Assembly (NCBI RefSeq): GCF_003628505.1 | Contig: NZ_RBZP01000004.1 | Span: forward strand, 143,144 to 207,143 | Length of the DNA: 64,000 nt | Source: Oceanobacillus halophilus | GTDB taxonomy: Bacteria; Bacillota; Bacilli; Bacillales; Amphibacillaceae | Direction: 5' to 3' | In this document: piece after piece, positions 48,080 through 57,799 of the stretch | Numbering within the stretch: position 1 is the first letter of the stretch | Layout of the letters: every line of letters begins with the position of its first letter | The notes under the pieces: generated by a model | Seen by the model: the letters and a program-made list of their open reading frames with translations, nothing else | What the model was told of the DNA's origin: nothing | Databases searched by the model: none | Position numbers and translations under genes: made by a program

Positions 48080-50299
48080 TCACTCGATAAACAACATGGT
48101 CTCATAGCTTTCATAGGTCCCATCTTCTAAATAAACTGTTACGATAACGGCATATTGTCCCGGTTTACCGACTTCTGATTTTTTCATTTCGCCTTCATTC
48201 ATTCCAACGTCTAGGTCTTCTGCCACGAGTAAGGTTCTATTAAATAGCAACGATTGGGGGTCATATAAATCCACCTCTACTCGTTTGGCTTTCTCTGTCA
48301 AATAGATATTATATGCGAAGGAATCTTCCGAGAATGTTTTTAAGGAAAATTCGAATCCCATTGCTTTTGGATTTTCTGCTGCTTGGTTAATAAACAGATA
48401 GGGCAATTGATAGGATGCATGGTCCCCATTTTCTTTGTTTAAGGTGAGCCAGCCTTGATGTAACCCTTTATCTACTTGCGGAGTTGTGATACTCAGCTCA
48501 ATAGGAATGTTTTTCGTTTCTTGTTTTTTCACTGTAAAAGACTGTGGCAGATTCCAGGTCACTCCCCTTTGCTTGTTTGGAATATCAAAGGAATAGGTTT
48601 GATCCTGATTCGTGGTATTTTCTATCTCCACCTCTAAGGTTTTCGTTTCGTTATAGTCTTCTATTTTTCCAAAAGCAAGTTGCGCATCATGAATAATGGT
48701 TTCTGTGTCAATCGCTTTTTGCGGTTGGATAATTCCCATCCCTTGAATTATTGGATCTAACAGTTTCCCTTCCTCTGATACTAACGGAGAAGCTGTTGTT
48801 TCAATGGCTCCATATAGTTGTTCAATCGACCAATCCGGATGTGCTTCTTTCATAAGTGCCATGACACCAGCTACGTGTGGAGCAGCCATGCTTGTCCCTT
48901 GCAGCGCCTGATAACCGCCAGGAACGGTACTAATAATATTCGTTCCAGGCGCAAGAATATCCGGTTTAATATTCCAATTAACCGTTACTGGTCCTCTCGA
49001 GCTAAACGGAGCAATAGTGGTGGCAACTTCCTGGTAGGATGTATCTAAAAAAAGACTTCTCTCCTCCTTTTCCTTCAACAACCACTCTCCGTCTTCTTGT
49101 GAAAGCATTGCAACGGGGATAGAAACTGGATCCTCAGCATTTTCAATCGACCCCCGCACCAATTCTTCTTCATTATTAGCAATGAGTACGGCTTTAGCCC
49201 CTTTATTTTCTGCTTCTTTTGCCAATTCATAAAAAGGAATCTCGCCGCCACGTTTAAGAAGTGCAATTTTTCCTCTTAAACCCATATCCGATTGACCATC
49301 TACTACCGGATAAGGCCTTTCCAAATTCCAAGCCTCTGACCCTACCATCATTTGCAGTGCAATTGGCTTATCTTCCAAACGTTCATATAAAAAAGGGACA
49401 TTTTGCGGATTAGTAGAAGCTCCTACAGAAAATGCCTTCGTTGCCGTAGCCGGTGCGCCAACCGTCCAATTATTTGGTCCACTATTTCCGTTGGCAATCA
49501 CGACAGGAATTCCGAGTTCCACCGCCTTATTCACAGCAACACTAGTGGGATAATCCGGTCCATTAACGGTATTTCCTAAGGATAAATTCATCACATCGAC
49601 ATCATCACGTGCAGCCTGTTCCATCGCTGCAATTACTTGGACGGAAGTACCAGCACCACCTGGGCCAAGCGCACGATACGCATAAATTTCTGCATCTGGT
49701 GCTACTCCTTGCAAATCTCCATTAGCAGCAATAATCCCCGAAACATGGGACCCATGCAATGTTGGCATTCCTTGTTCCGCCTTCGTTTCCATCGGATCAT
49801 CATCCAAATCCACTAAATCAAAGCCTGATCGATAATTTACAGCAAGGTCCGGGTGCTCATAGTCAATCCCTGTATCAATCACTGCCACTTTCACACCTTT
49901 TCCCGTATAGGACGTATCATTTAATGTGGAAGGGGTAACGAGGTTTTCATCTTGCATCGCTTTAGATGGATCGGTGATGGGTGCTGCGTCTTTGGAATCG
50001 GATAAATTAGAAAAAGGTAGTGCCTGGTATGTTTGAACCGAATGTATGGCCTTAATAAATTCAAGGGACTCCATCTTCTCCAAGTGTTTTGGGTCTCCCT
50101 GAATGGCAAGCCCATTAAACAGCAATTCATACGTCTCTATCACTTCAATATACGGGTGATAGGATTCAATATATTTCTTATGCTCTTCCGGGTCTCCATC
50201 CACTTCAATAATAATGGATTGCAAATCATCTTCTGCTTGTACAGACAGGGGGAAAAAGACAATTAAAATAGCTGATATAATAAGTAGATATAGACGCAT
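48080..50299 (-). CDS. Secreted subtilisin-like serine protease, Vpr type
   Basis: Exported S8 protease, about 739 residues from ATG 50299 (AAAGGGG 9 nt upstream). It has a signal peptide (residues 1-22), an inhibitor-I9-like propeptide (about 26-95), and a catalytic domain with Asp142 (VAVIDTGIDYEHPDL), His182 (LHGSHVSGIIAANG) and Ser470 (GTSMAAPHVAG). A protease-associated insert of about 130 residues lies between His and Ser (GKIALLKRGGEIPFYELAKEA), and a C-terminal beta-rich region of about 190 residues follows. This layout is that of B. subtilis Vpr. It is inserted between the atp operon and upp, an uncommon position. Confidence 0.93.
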   Translation of the reverse strand: MRLYLLIISAILIVFFPLSVQAEDDLQSIIIEVDGDPEEHKKYIESYHPYIEVIETYELLFNGLAIQGDPKHLEKMESLEFIKAIHSVQTYQALPFSNLSDSKDAAPITDPSKAMQDENLVTPSTLNDTSYTGKGVKVAVIDTGIDYEHPDLAVNYRSGFDLVDLDDDPMETKAEQGMPTLHGSHVSGIIAANGDLQGVAPDAEIYAYRALGPGGAGTSVQVIAAMEQAARDDVDVMNLSLGNTVNGPDYPTSVAVNKAVELGIPVVIANGNSGPNNWTVGAPATATKAFSVGASTNPQNVPFLYERLEDKPIALQMMVGSEAWNLERPYPVVDGQSDMGLRGKIALLKRGGEIPFYELAKEAENKGAKAVLIANNEEELVRGSIENAEDPVSIPVAMLSQEDGEWLLKEKEERSLFLDTSYQEVATTIAPFSSRGPVTVNWNIKPDILAPGTNIISTVPGGYQALQGTSMAAPHVAGVMALMKEAHPDWSIEQLYGAIETTASPLVSEEGKLLDPIIQGMGIIQPQKAIDTETIIHDAQLAFGKIEDYNETKTLEVEIENTTNQDQTYSFDIPNKQRGVTWNLPQSFTVKKQETKNIPIELSITTPQVDKGLHQGWLTLNKENGDHASYQLPYLFINQAAENPKAMGFEFSLKTFSEDSFAYNIYLTEKAKRVEVDLYDPQSLLFNRTLLVAEDLDVGMNEGEMKKSEVGKPGQYAVIVTVYLEDGTYESYETMLFIE

Positions 50300-50359
50300 G
50301 AACAAAATCCCCTTTTTTTCTTCCTATTTTTTGTTCATGTGGAGAAAATATACATGCAA

Positions 50360-50476
50360 TTACGTTTGGCTCTCGTCTTTATCCTTGGACTCATAATCAT
50401 AATGAGAAGCGACTCCAATCCCTCCTTCATTGATCATGTTCTGAATTTGCTCATCTAATTGCACTTTATCCTTCAT
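50360..50476 (-). CDS. Unrecognised 38-residue hydrophilic protein
   Basis: A 38-codon gene with AGGAGG 7 nt before its ATG. The product (MKDKVQLDEQIQNMINEGG, then GVASHYDYESKDKDESQT) is charged and lacks a signal or membrane helix. Its ribosome site is the 3' arm of an 11-bp inverted repeat (50481-50525). It lies 60 bp upstream of the Vpr-like gene, on the same strand. No family is recognised; a coding call rests on the ribosome site and frame length. Confidence 0.6.
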   Translation of the reverse strand: MKDKVQLDEQIQNMINEGGIGVASHYDYESKDKDESQT

Positions 50477-50480
50477 ACAT

Positions 50481-50525
50481 AACCCTCCTATCCTTCTTGA
50501 TAAATTATATTTTAATAGGAGGGTT
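50481..50525 (-). promoter_or_regulatory. Inverted repeat covering the ribosome site of the 38-codon gene
   Basis: AACCCTCCTAT (5' arm in the transcript) is perfectly complementary to ATAGGAGGGTT, which holds the Shine-Dalgarno sequence, across a 23-nt loop. The loop also holds TATAAT, so if transcription starts there the 5' arm would not be transcribed and the repeat would instead be an operator. Confidence 0.6.
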
Positions 50526-50624
50526 TCTGTTACTTAAGGGAATCTGAATGAACCAGTATTGATGATTTCCTAATACTAAAAAAATTACTCAGTTTAGTTT
50601 TTGAACCCAACATAAAGATGATTT

Positions 50625-51250
50625 CTGCGTTTATCCGCTACGGAAATACACTACGCTTTCCGCGGGCGCTGCTGAGCCTACTCCGAGCTATCCGCTCTCC
50701 GTAGTCTCACCTAGGCTTTTCTTCCCACAGGACAAGGAACGCTTCGGCAGCGAAACGAAACATCGCACGCAGAAAAAAGTGGTTTTCTTTTTTCAAGGAG
50801 TCTCCGTGTATTTCCTCCGCTAATCTATACTAATAAAATCTATATTCGCGTCGTTAACATATTTGTAGTATCTCCTTAAATGAAAAGATTCTTTCAAACG
50901 TACCTATACAGTTTAAAACGATACAACAATCAGAAAACTAGAACTAGCGAAGGCAGAATGCGGAGACTCCTCGAAAATAACGATCTATTTTCTTTGTGCG
51001 ATAGAACGCTTCCTTAGCATTCCTTGTCCTGTGGAATCAGCACGTGTCCGAACCCCGCAGCTAGGGTACTACTTGAATAACCTTCTTTGGCTCTTGCGTC
51101 GAGAAAGCCTACTTCCAAACAGACAATGGTGCAGTTATGATCTTTCCACGAGAAGACTGAGGCTGTGCCCGCGGAAAGTGTAGTATTCTGCCGAAGCGAA
51201 TCCAAGCACTTCACCATATTTAGAACGAACGAGAGTTCAAATAAAAACAC
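50625..51250. repeat. Composite MITE-like repeat, copy R5 (module II then module I)
   Basis: Module II (about 50635-50822) contains the same extra 65-nt stretch as copy R1 (CAAGGAACGCTTCGGCAGCG). Its inner hairpin is CCTAC...GTAGTC with GAGC/GCTC. Module I (about 50950-51200) carries CTGCGGTTGG-like diverged sequence ending CCGCGGAAAGTG, then TATTCTGCCGAAGCG. The outer ends are degenerate. It lies between the 38-codon gene and upp. Confidence 0.75.
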
Positions 51251-51292
51251 TGTAGTAGGTATAAATGTTAAAACTTCTTATCTTTCAATAAA

Positions 51293-51327
51293 AGAACTGC
51301 TATCCATTAAAAGGAAATAGCAGTTCT
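51293..51327 (-). terminator. Terminator of upp
   Basis: AGAACTGCTAT pairs perfectly with ATAGCAGTTCT (11 bp), followed by TTTTATT on the minus strand. Confidence 0.92.
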
Positions 51328-51337
51328 CTCATACTGA

Positions 51338-51982
<645 letters not shown>

Positions 51983-52132
51983 TTATAATTTATATCTCTC
52001 AAATTGTACTGAAAAAATGACAGGTATTCAAGCTTAGTGGAAAGATTGTTGGAGAAAATACTTATTTTTTGTAGGTTGTGGAGTGGGCTGTGAGGGGAGC
52101 GAGTTTGTGTGGCGGGTTTTGAGATTTATAGT

Positions 52133-52904
52133 ATAGGCGGTATGTCTGTTTCATAGGCGCTCCTCTCCTTTTATAGGCGCTCCTCACATTTTATAGGCGC
52201 TCCCAACGTTTTATAGGCGCTCCCAACGGTTTATAGGCGCTCCCAACGTTTTATAGGCGCTCCCAACGTTTTATAGGCGCTTCCACCGTTTTATAGGCGC
52301 TCCCAACGGTTTATAGGCGCTTACACCAATTTATAGGCGCTTCCACCGTTTTATAGGCGCTCCCACCGTTTTATAGGCGCTTCCACCGTTTTATAGGCGC
52401 TCCCACCAATTTATAGGCGCTCCCAACCTTTTATAGGCGCTCCCAACCTTTTATAGGCGCTTCCACCAATTTATAGGCGATCCCACCGATTTTTAGGCGC
52501 TCCTCCCATTTTATAGGCGCTCCCACCGGTTTATAGGCGCTTCCACCGATTTATAGGCGATCCCACCGTTTTATAGGCGCTCCCACCAATTTATAGGCGC
52601 TCCTCCCGTTTTATAGGCGCTCCTCCCGTTTTATAGGCGCTCCCACCGGTTTATAGGCGCTCCCACCGGTTTATAGGCGCTCCCAACGTTTTATAGGCGC
52701 TCCCACCGTTTTATAGGCGCTCCCACCGGTTTATAGGCGCTCCCACCGGTTTATAGGCGTTCCCACCGTTTTATAGGCGCTCCCACCGTTTTATAGGCGC
52801 TCCCACCGGTTTATAGGCGCTCCCACCGTTTTATAGGCGCTTCCAACGTTTTATAGGCGCTTCCACCGATTTATAGGCGCTCCTCTCCTTTCACAGGCGC
52901 CCCC
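52133..52904. repeat. Phase-locked 20-bp repeat array, TTTATAGGCGC class (39 units)
   Basis: TTTATAGGCGC recurs with its last base at 52140, 52160 and every 20 bp to 52900, with no change of register in 760 bp. The first and last units are degenerate. The core TTTATAGGCGCTCC is nearly invariant and the remaining 5-6 nt vary (CACCG, CAACG, CACCA, TCCCG). It lies between upp and the glyA terminator. Confidence 0.95.
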
Positions 52905-52925
52905 AGTCACAACCACCCCCCACAC

Positions 52926-52957
52926 AAAAAAGGACGCTCCCCAATAAGGAACATCCT
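52926..52957 (-). terminator. Terminator of glyA
   Basis: On the minus strand AGGATGTTCC pairs with GGAGCGTCCT (wobble pairs included) around ttattgg, followed by six Ts. Confidence 0.85.
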
Positions 52958-52970
52958 CCAAACTCCACCA

Positions 52971-54209
52971 TTATGCTGTATACAACGGAAACTTCTCCGT
53001 TAACGCACTAACACGTTCTTTGGCTTCTTTTAATGTTGCTTCGTCTTCGTGATTTTTTAATGTGTTAGAAATGATGGATGCGATTTCTTTCATTTCTGTT
53101 TCACCAAATCCGCGTGTGGTTACTGCTGCTGTGCCAATTCGGACACCGCTTGTTACGAATGGGCTCTTTGTATCAAATGGAATCGTATTTTTGTTCGTTG
53201 TAATTCCTACCTCGTCCAGAACATGTTCTGCTACTTTTCCAGTAAGTTCAAGCGGGGTAACGTCAACAAGTAATAAATGATTGTCCGTCCCACCGGAAAC
53301 GATACGCAAACCTTCTTCGACAAATGCTTCGCCAAGCACTTTTGCATTTTTAACGATTTGTTTCGCATATGCTTTGAAGTCATCGGATAATGCTTCTTTA
53401 AAACATACTGCCTTGGCTGCGATGATGTGCATGAGTGGGCCGCCTTGAATTCCAGGGAATACGGATTTATCCACTTGTTTCGCATATTGTTCTTTGCATA
53501 AAATCATTCCACCACGAGGGCCGCGCAATGTTTTATGGGTTGTTGTTGTAACAAAGTCAGAATATGGAACTGGATTTGGGTGCAATCCTGCTGCAACAAG
53601 CCCAGCAATATGAGCCATGTCCACCATTAAATAGGCTCCTACTTCATCAGCAATTTCACGGAATTTCGCAAAATCGATTTCACGAGAATAGGCACTAGCA
53701 CCAGCAACGATTAGTTTTGGTTTTACCTCTTTTGCTTTTTCTAAAACCGCTTCATAATCCAGTGTTTCTGTTTCTTTATCCACACCGTATTCCACAAAGT
53801 TATATTGTTTTCCACTGAAATTTACTGGGCTTCCATGTGTTAAGTGCCCACCATGGTTTAAGTTCATTCCTAGTACAGTGTCACCAGTTTCTAAAACAGA
53901 GAAATACACGGCCATATTAGCTTGCGCTCCAGAATGCGGCTGTACATTGGCATGATCTGCTCCGAATAATTCTTTTGCTCGATCACGCGCTAAATTCTCC
54001 ACCACATCGACATGCTCACAGCCACCGTAGTATCTTTTTCCTGGATAACCTTCCGCATATTTGTTTGTTAAGACAGATCCCATCGCTTCCATTACCGCTT
54101 GTGAAACAAAGTTTTCAGATGCAATCAATTCAATTTTATCTTGCTGGCGAGTCGTTTCTGCTTGAATCGCTGCGAAAATTTCAGAATCCTGTTGTTTTAC
54201 ATGTTCCAT
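52971..54209 (-). CDS. glyA: Serine hydroxymethyltransferase
   Basis: PLP enzyme interconverting serine and glycine with tetrahydrofolate. The 412-residue protein has the conserved [31 protein letters not shown], and PLP Lys226 in [21 protein letters not shown] lies 8 nt before the ATG. The order ywlG-glyA-upp is as in B. subtilis. Confidence 0.97.
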   Translation of the reverse strand: MEHVKQQDSEIFAAIQAETTRQQDKIELIASENFVSQAVMEAMGSVLTNKYAEGYPGKRYYGGCEHVDVVENLARDRAKELFGADHANVQPHSGAQANMAVYFSVLETGDTVLGMNLNHGGHLTHGSPVNFSGKQYNFVEYGVDKETETLDYEAVLEKAKEVKPKLIVAGASAYSREIDFAKFREIADEVGAYLMVDMAHIAGLVAAGLHPNPVPYSDFVTTTTHKTLRGPRGGMILCKEQYAKQVDKSVFPGIQGGPLMHIIAAKAVCFKEALSDDFKAYAKQIVKNAKVLGEAFVEEGLRIVSGGTDNHLLLVDVTPLELTGKVAEHVLDEVGITTNKNTIPFDTKSPFVTSGVRIGTAAVTTRGFGETEMKEIASIISNTLKNHEDEATLKEAKERVSALTEKFPLYTA

Positions 54210-54351
54210 TTTATTAGCCCCCTATGTAATAAAATCCATTAAAAAATCCAATCATGTTTCTATTGTATCTGTTATCGTTCGATTTTTAAATAGAAATTTT
54301 AAAAATTATCTTAAATCACCTGCTTTGCTGAATCAAAATCCGCACATTGAA

Positions 54352-54915
54352 CTATTTACAGCTGTCATTCAGCCTTGTATTTTCATAATTAGCACGTGCA
54401 CCACCGATTAATTTGGGCCTTGTGTAAGCAGCATTGACTCTGGCATCCCCAATTATCCGATGGTTCAATCTTAATGGAACTGCCACATGCTTGAGATGCA
54501 TCCCAATCATGGTTTCACCAATATCCATACCTGCATGCGCAGTGATAAACTCTACCACTACTGGATCATCCATATGTTTAAAGGCATAAGCCGCCATGGA
54601 TCCGCCCGCTTTGGGTACAGGAATAACGGAAACCTCATCCAAATTCTGCTCAAGCATTGTTTCTCTTTCCACAACAAGGGATCGGTTTAAGTGTTCACAA
54701 CATTGAAACGCCAGCTTTACTCCGGTTTCCCTTTGTAATTCTTTCATCTCTTCAAAAATAACACTCGCAATCTCTTCACTTCCTGAAGTGCCAATATGCT
54801 TTCCGGCTATCTCGCTTGTGGAACAGCCAAGGACAAACCTATCCCCTTTTTGCAAAAGACCAGAATTTAACCATTCCATCGTGACAACATTCATATCCCT
54901 TTTTATCCTATCCAT
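54352..54915 (-). CDS. ywlG: YwlG family protein (UPF0340)
   Basis: A 187-residue protein of family UPF0340/TIGR01440, function unknown. Recognisable segments are FVLGCSTSEIAGKHIGTSGSEEIA, LAFQCCEHLNRSLVVE, AGGSMAAYAFKHM and IGDARVNAAYTRPKLIGGARA-like near the C-terminus. The start is ATG 54915, with AGGGGG 8 nt upstream. In B. subtilis the next gene upstream is rpiB, which is missing here and replaced by a chemoreceptor. Confidence 0.93.
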   Translation of the reverse strand: MDRIKRDMNVVTMEWLNSGLLQKGDRFVLGCSTSEIAGKHIGTSGSEEIASVIFEEMKELQRETGVKLAFQCCEHLNRSLVVERETMLEQNLDEVSVIPVPKAGGSMAAYAFKHMDDPVVVEFITAHAGMDIGETMIGMHLKHVAVPLRLNHRIIGDARVNAAYTRPKLIGGARANYENTRLNDSCK

Positions 54916-54943
54916 GAAAATTACCCCCTGGATTGTAGAATAA

Positions 54944-54981
54944 GGCTGTTTTACGAAGGATGAACCTAACATAAAACAGCC
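54944..54981 (-). terminator. Terminator of the chemoreceptor gene
   Basis: GGCTGTTTTA pairs perfectly with TAAAACAGCC (10 bp, 18-nt loop), followed by TTATTCT on the minus strand. Confidence 0.87.
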
Positions 54982-54990
54982 TCAGTCAAG

Positions 54991-56301
54991 CTATTCATCT
55001 ACTTGTTTATCTGCCACTTCAAACTTGCGAATCTGTTTGTTTAGATTTTTCGCTTGCTCTTCTATATTATACGCTAAACTATCAACTTCTTCGATGGTTG
55101 CGACTTGCTCTTGAATAGCAGCATTTACTTCCTGCGCTCCAGCAGAAGTTTCCTCCGCAATTGCCGCCACTTCCTGAGACTGGCGAACCGTATCTTGAAT
55201 CGATTCAATCTGTTTATCTACTAACTTAGTTATTAAATCAATTTCCTCTGCAACGTCCGTAACGGATCCTGCCATTTCCTCAATAGCTACATTGGTTTGT
55301 GCACCATTTTCTGACTCTTGCTTCGCATAATTTAGGTTAGCATTAATCTTCTTCACAACTCGTCCGACATCCTCTTGCATGGTTGTTATCAAACGGGATA
55401 TCTGTTGTACAGCTTGCGCACTTTGATCAGCAAGCTTGCGAATTTCTTCGGCAACAACGGCAAATCCTCTTCCATGTTCTCCAGCTCGAGCTGCTTCAAT
55501 CGAGGCATTTAATGCAAGTAGATTGGTTTGTTCCGCAATTTCACCAACCATACTAATAATCGACTCTACTTGCTGTGCATTTTGTTTTAAGTGTTCTACA
55601 TCTTTCAAGGAAACTTCCTGTTCATTCGCTAACTTCTGGATACCTACTACCAATTGATTCACTACCTGCTTACTATGATTTAATGTATGTAACATGGTCG
55701 TAGATTTTTCTTTGGATTGACTGGCTTTTTCCTGAACTTGTCCAGCTAATTCTGTAGCCACTTCTATTGCTTCTGCTGTGTTTTGAATAGCTTCCGATGA
55801 ATTCTCTGCCCCTTTGGAAATTTCATCAATGGAAGTACCGATGATGGTGGAATGATTTGCTGCCTTACTGGAAGCATCTCTCATGTGCATCACAGCTTGA
55901 TTAGTGCTTTTAAAATTTTCATCAATGTCATGTACCATGTTATTTATATTTTTCAACATCGTTTCAACCGAGACTGTTAGTGCCCGAATCTCGTCATCGG
56001 ATTTAGGAATTTCTACTGTCTGATTTAAATTGCCTTCCGCAGCTTTGGAGGCAATTTCCGTTAACTTTTCCAATGGTTTGGTAATGACGAATGCCGCAAA
56101 AAAAGCTAAAAGGCCTGACCAGAAAATACCGCCCAGCAATGTCAAAATAGTATACCACTCAAATGGTATTTGAATATATTCTTGTATATAGTCATATAAA
56201 ACGTATAAAAAGAATGCACTGGTTCCATAGGTAATGAGTGCTAGAATAGTAGTGAAAAATACTAATTTGACCCGCAAACTGAATCGGTATTTCCTTTGCA
56301 T
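54991..56301 (-). CDS. Methyl-accepting chemotaxis protein without a sensory domain
   Basis: Chemoreceptor of 436 residues. Two membrane helices (about 13-35 and 46-70) are separated by only about ten extracytoplasmic residues, so there is no external ligand-binding domain. A HAMP domain (about 71-123, [20 protein letters not shown]) and the cytoplasmic MA coiled-coil follow, with the conserved tip [32 protein letters not shown]. It may sense via the membrane or through a partner. It sits between ywlG and ywlE, where B. subtilis has rpiB. Confidence 0.92.
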   Translation of the reverse strand: MQRKYRFSLRVKLVFFTTILALITYGTSAFFLYVLYDYIQEYIQIPFEWYTILTLLGGIFWSGLLAFFAAFVITKPLEKLTEIASKAAEGNLNQTVEIPKSDDEIRALTVSVETMLKNINNMVHDIDENFKSTNQAVMHMRDASSKAANHSTIIGTSIDEISKGAENSSEAIQNTAEAIEVATELAGQVQEKASQSKEKSTTMLHTLNHSKQVVNQLVVGIQKLANEQEVSLKDVEHLKQNAQQVESIISMVGEIAEQTNLLALNASIEAARAGEHGRGFAVVAEEIRKLADQSAQAVQQISRLITTMQEDVGRVVKKINANLNYAKQESENGAQTNVAIEEMAGSVTDVAEEIDLITKLVDKQIESIQDTVRQSQEVAAIAEETSAGAQEVNAAIQEQVATIEEVDSLAYNIEEQAKNLNKQIRKFEVADKQVDE

Positions 56302-56316
56302 GTTCCTTCCTCCAAG

Positions 56317-56922
56317 CTATTCTTTGATTTTTCTAATAAGCTGATCTATATATTGATTTAGCTCCTCCAACGTTTGTTGATACACTTTCAGATCGCCTCC
56401 GAATGGGTCAGAAACGTCATAGTTAATCAGATTCGACTCCAAGCTGCGAATCTCAGCAATATCATCCCGTAACTGTTCTTCCAATAATTTATCTATCATA
56501 TGGTGTTTATCTAATTTTTTATTTTGCTGAACAATCTGTAAGCGTTTGTCCTCTAGTTCAGCATATGCTCGTTTTAACTCTTCCCATATCTTTTTATCGG
56601 CATCAGAGACATATTCTTTAAGGGTAAAATACTTTTCTTGAAACTCTGGAAAATCCATGATTAAAGATTGTTTATGTTTCGAAGTCATTGTTAAGACAAC
56701 ATCGGCCCACTTTAATCGTTTTTCTGTTACTGGCTTCGTTTGATGATTCATTGGAATCTGTTGCTGTTCCAATACTTTCATCGTATTATATGTTGCTGGC
56801 TGACCTGTTGCAGCGAAAATGCCTGCAGAATCTACTTTTGCTTCTGGCCATTTGTTTTTCAACAAAGCTTCAGCCATCGGGCTACGACATGTGTTTCCAG
56901 TACAGACAAATAATATTTTCAT
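56317..56922 (-). CDS. ywlE: Protein arginine phosphatase, with coiled-coil insertion
   Basis: Low-molecular-weight phosphatase that reverses McsB arginine phosphorylation. The P-loop C7-x5-R13 is VCTGNTCRS, with Thr11, the residue tied to phospho-arginine specificity in YwlE. The catalytic Asp172 is in SDPFGG. Between TLKEYV and that Asp lie about 60 extra residues (about 107-168, charged and heptad-like, AYAELEDKRLQIVQQNKKLDK), making 201 residues against about 150 in B. subtilis. Start ATG 56922; the ribosome site is not strong. Confidence 0.9.
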   Translation of the reverse strand: MKILFVCTGNTCRSPMAEALLKNKWPEAKVDSAGIFAATGQPATYNTMKVLEQQQIPMNHQTKPVTEKRLKWADVVLTMTSKHKQSLIMDFPEFQEKYFTLKEYVSDADKKIWEELKRAYAELEDKRLQIVQQNKKLDKHHMIDKLLEEQLRDDIAEIRSLESNLINYDVSDPFGGDLKVYQQTLEELNQYIDQLIRKIKE

Positions 56923-57082
56923 AATGGGATCCACCCTCCAGTAATGACGTTATATCACAGAATTATAGAAGTAATTTAAAAACATGTTTATTAGTTCAAA
57001 TATACCATAATAACGGCCATCTTGTTAGGTGAAATCAGAAAATCCACCAGGCTTAACCTAGTGGATGGGGTAAATTTTTATA

Positions 57083-57109
57083 AAAAAGATCTCTACCCAA
57101 GCAGAGATT
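57083..57109 (-). terminator. Terminator of mntP
   Basis: On the minus strand AATCTCTGC pairs with GTAGAGATC (one wobble), followed by six Ts. A second small hairpin (ATCCACCAGG / CCTAGTGGAT) lies just beyond. Confidence 0.87.
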
Positions 57110-57111
57110 TT

Positions 57112-57666
57112 CTACATCATTAATATGTTAATTCCAAATCCACATAAAATGCTGCCACCTAGGATTTCGCTGTAGACTCCGAGAAATCCTCGTACTTTTC
57201 TTCCTAGCAATAGGCCTGTCCAAGTTAGGATTGTGCTAGCTGCACCAAACATCATAATAGCTAATGCTGTTTTCGCTCCTGACATTCCAAGGCCTAGGCC
57301 GACGGAAAAACTGTCCAGACTGACCGTTAGTGCAACAACAAGCAAACCGAATCCAACTGGTTCAATAAGTTGTTTGGTGTCCTGAATAAAAGCGTTAATA
57401 ATCATTTGGGCGCCGATTCCCAAGAGTAGCACTCCTCCAGCAATCGTAGCGAAATCTCCAATTCCCTCTGAAATAAACTTACCTAGAAGAATACCGATAA
57501 ATGGCATCATTATATGGAACAAGCCAATTGCAAGTCCGATGATTGCAATTCTCTTCAGTCTTAATTGTTGCATTCCCATTCCGAGACTCACAGAAAATGC
57601 ATCCATTCCCAAAGCAAATGCCATAAATAGTAATGATATAATTTCTCCAATATAATACTCCGCCAT
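57112..57666 (-). CDS. mntP: Manganese efflux pump MntP
   Basis: A 184-residue membrane protein with six helices and the MntP/YebN repeats MAFALGMDAFSVSLGMG (about residue 15) and TVSLDSFSVGLGLGMSGAK (about 115), which hold the acidic residues needed for Mn2+ export. It corresponds to B. subtilis ywlD. AGGGGG lies 7 nt before ATG 57666 and forms the 3' arm of a perfect 15-bp hairpin (57674-57716). Confidence 0.95.
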   Translation of the reverse strand: MAEYYIGEIISLLFMAFALGMDAFSVSLGMGMQQLRLKRIAIIGLAIGLFHIMMPFIGILLGKFISEGIGDFATIAGGVLLLGIGAQMIINAFIQDTKQLIEPVGFGLLVVALTVSLDSFSVGLGLGMSGAKTALAIMMFGAASTILTWTGLLLGRKVRGFLGVYSEILGGSILCGFGINILMM

Positions 57667-57673
57667 AAAGTAA

Positions 57674-57716
57674 CCCCCTCGGACATGCTTATAAAATATA
57701 TGCATGTCCGAGGGGG
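57674..57716 (-). promoter_or_regulatory. Perfect 15-bp hairpin burying the mntP ribosome site
   Basis: CCCCCTCGGACATGC and GCATGTCCGAGGGGG are fully complementary with a 13-nt AT-rich loop. The 3' arm contains the Shine-Dalgarno. This does not look like the known yybP-ykoY manganese riboswitch. A promoter within the loop would turn it into an operator instead. Confidence 0.75.
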
Positions 57717-57799
57717 AATATGTTTATTGTTGATTCTCTTTTCTTTCTACGACTTTGTCTATTCTATGATGAAAAGGCAGTAAAATCTGGGTTGTTCTA

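Noticed and set aside
52133..52904. CRISPR array
   Set aside because: Units are 20 bp with only 5-6 variable positions; there are no 25-40 bp unique spacers, no leader and no cas genes in the window.
57674..57716. yybP-ykoY manganese riboswitch upstream of mntP
   Set aside because: The known motif needs a larger multi-helix architecture; only one simple hairpin is present here.
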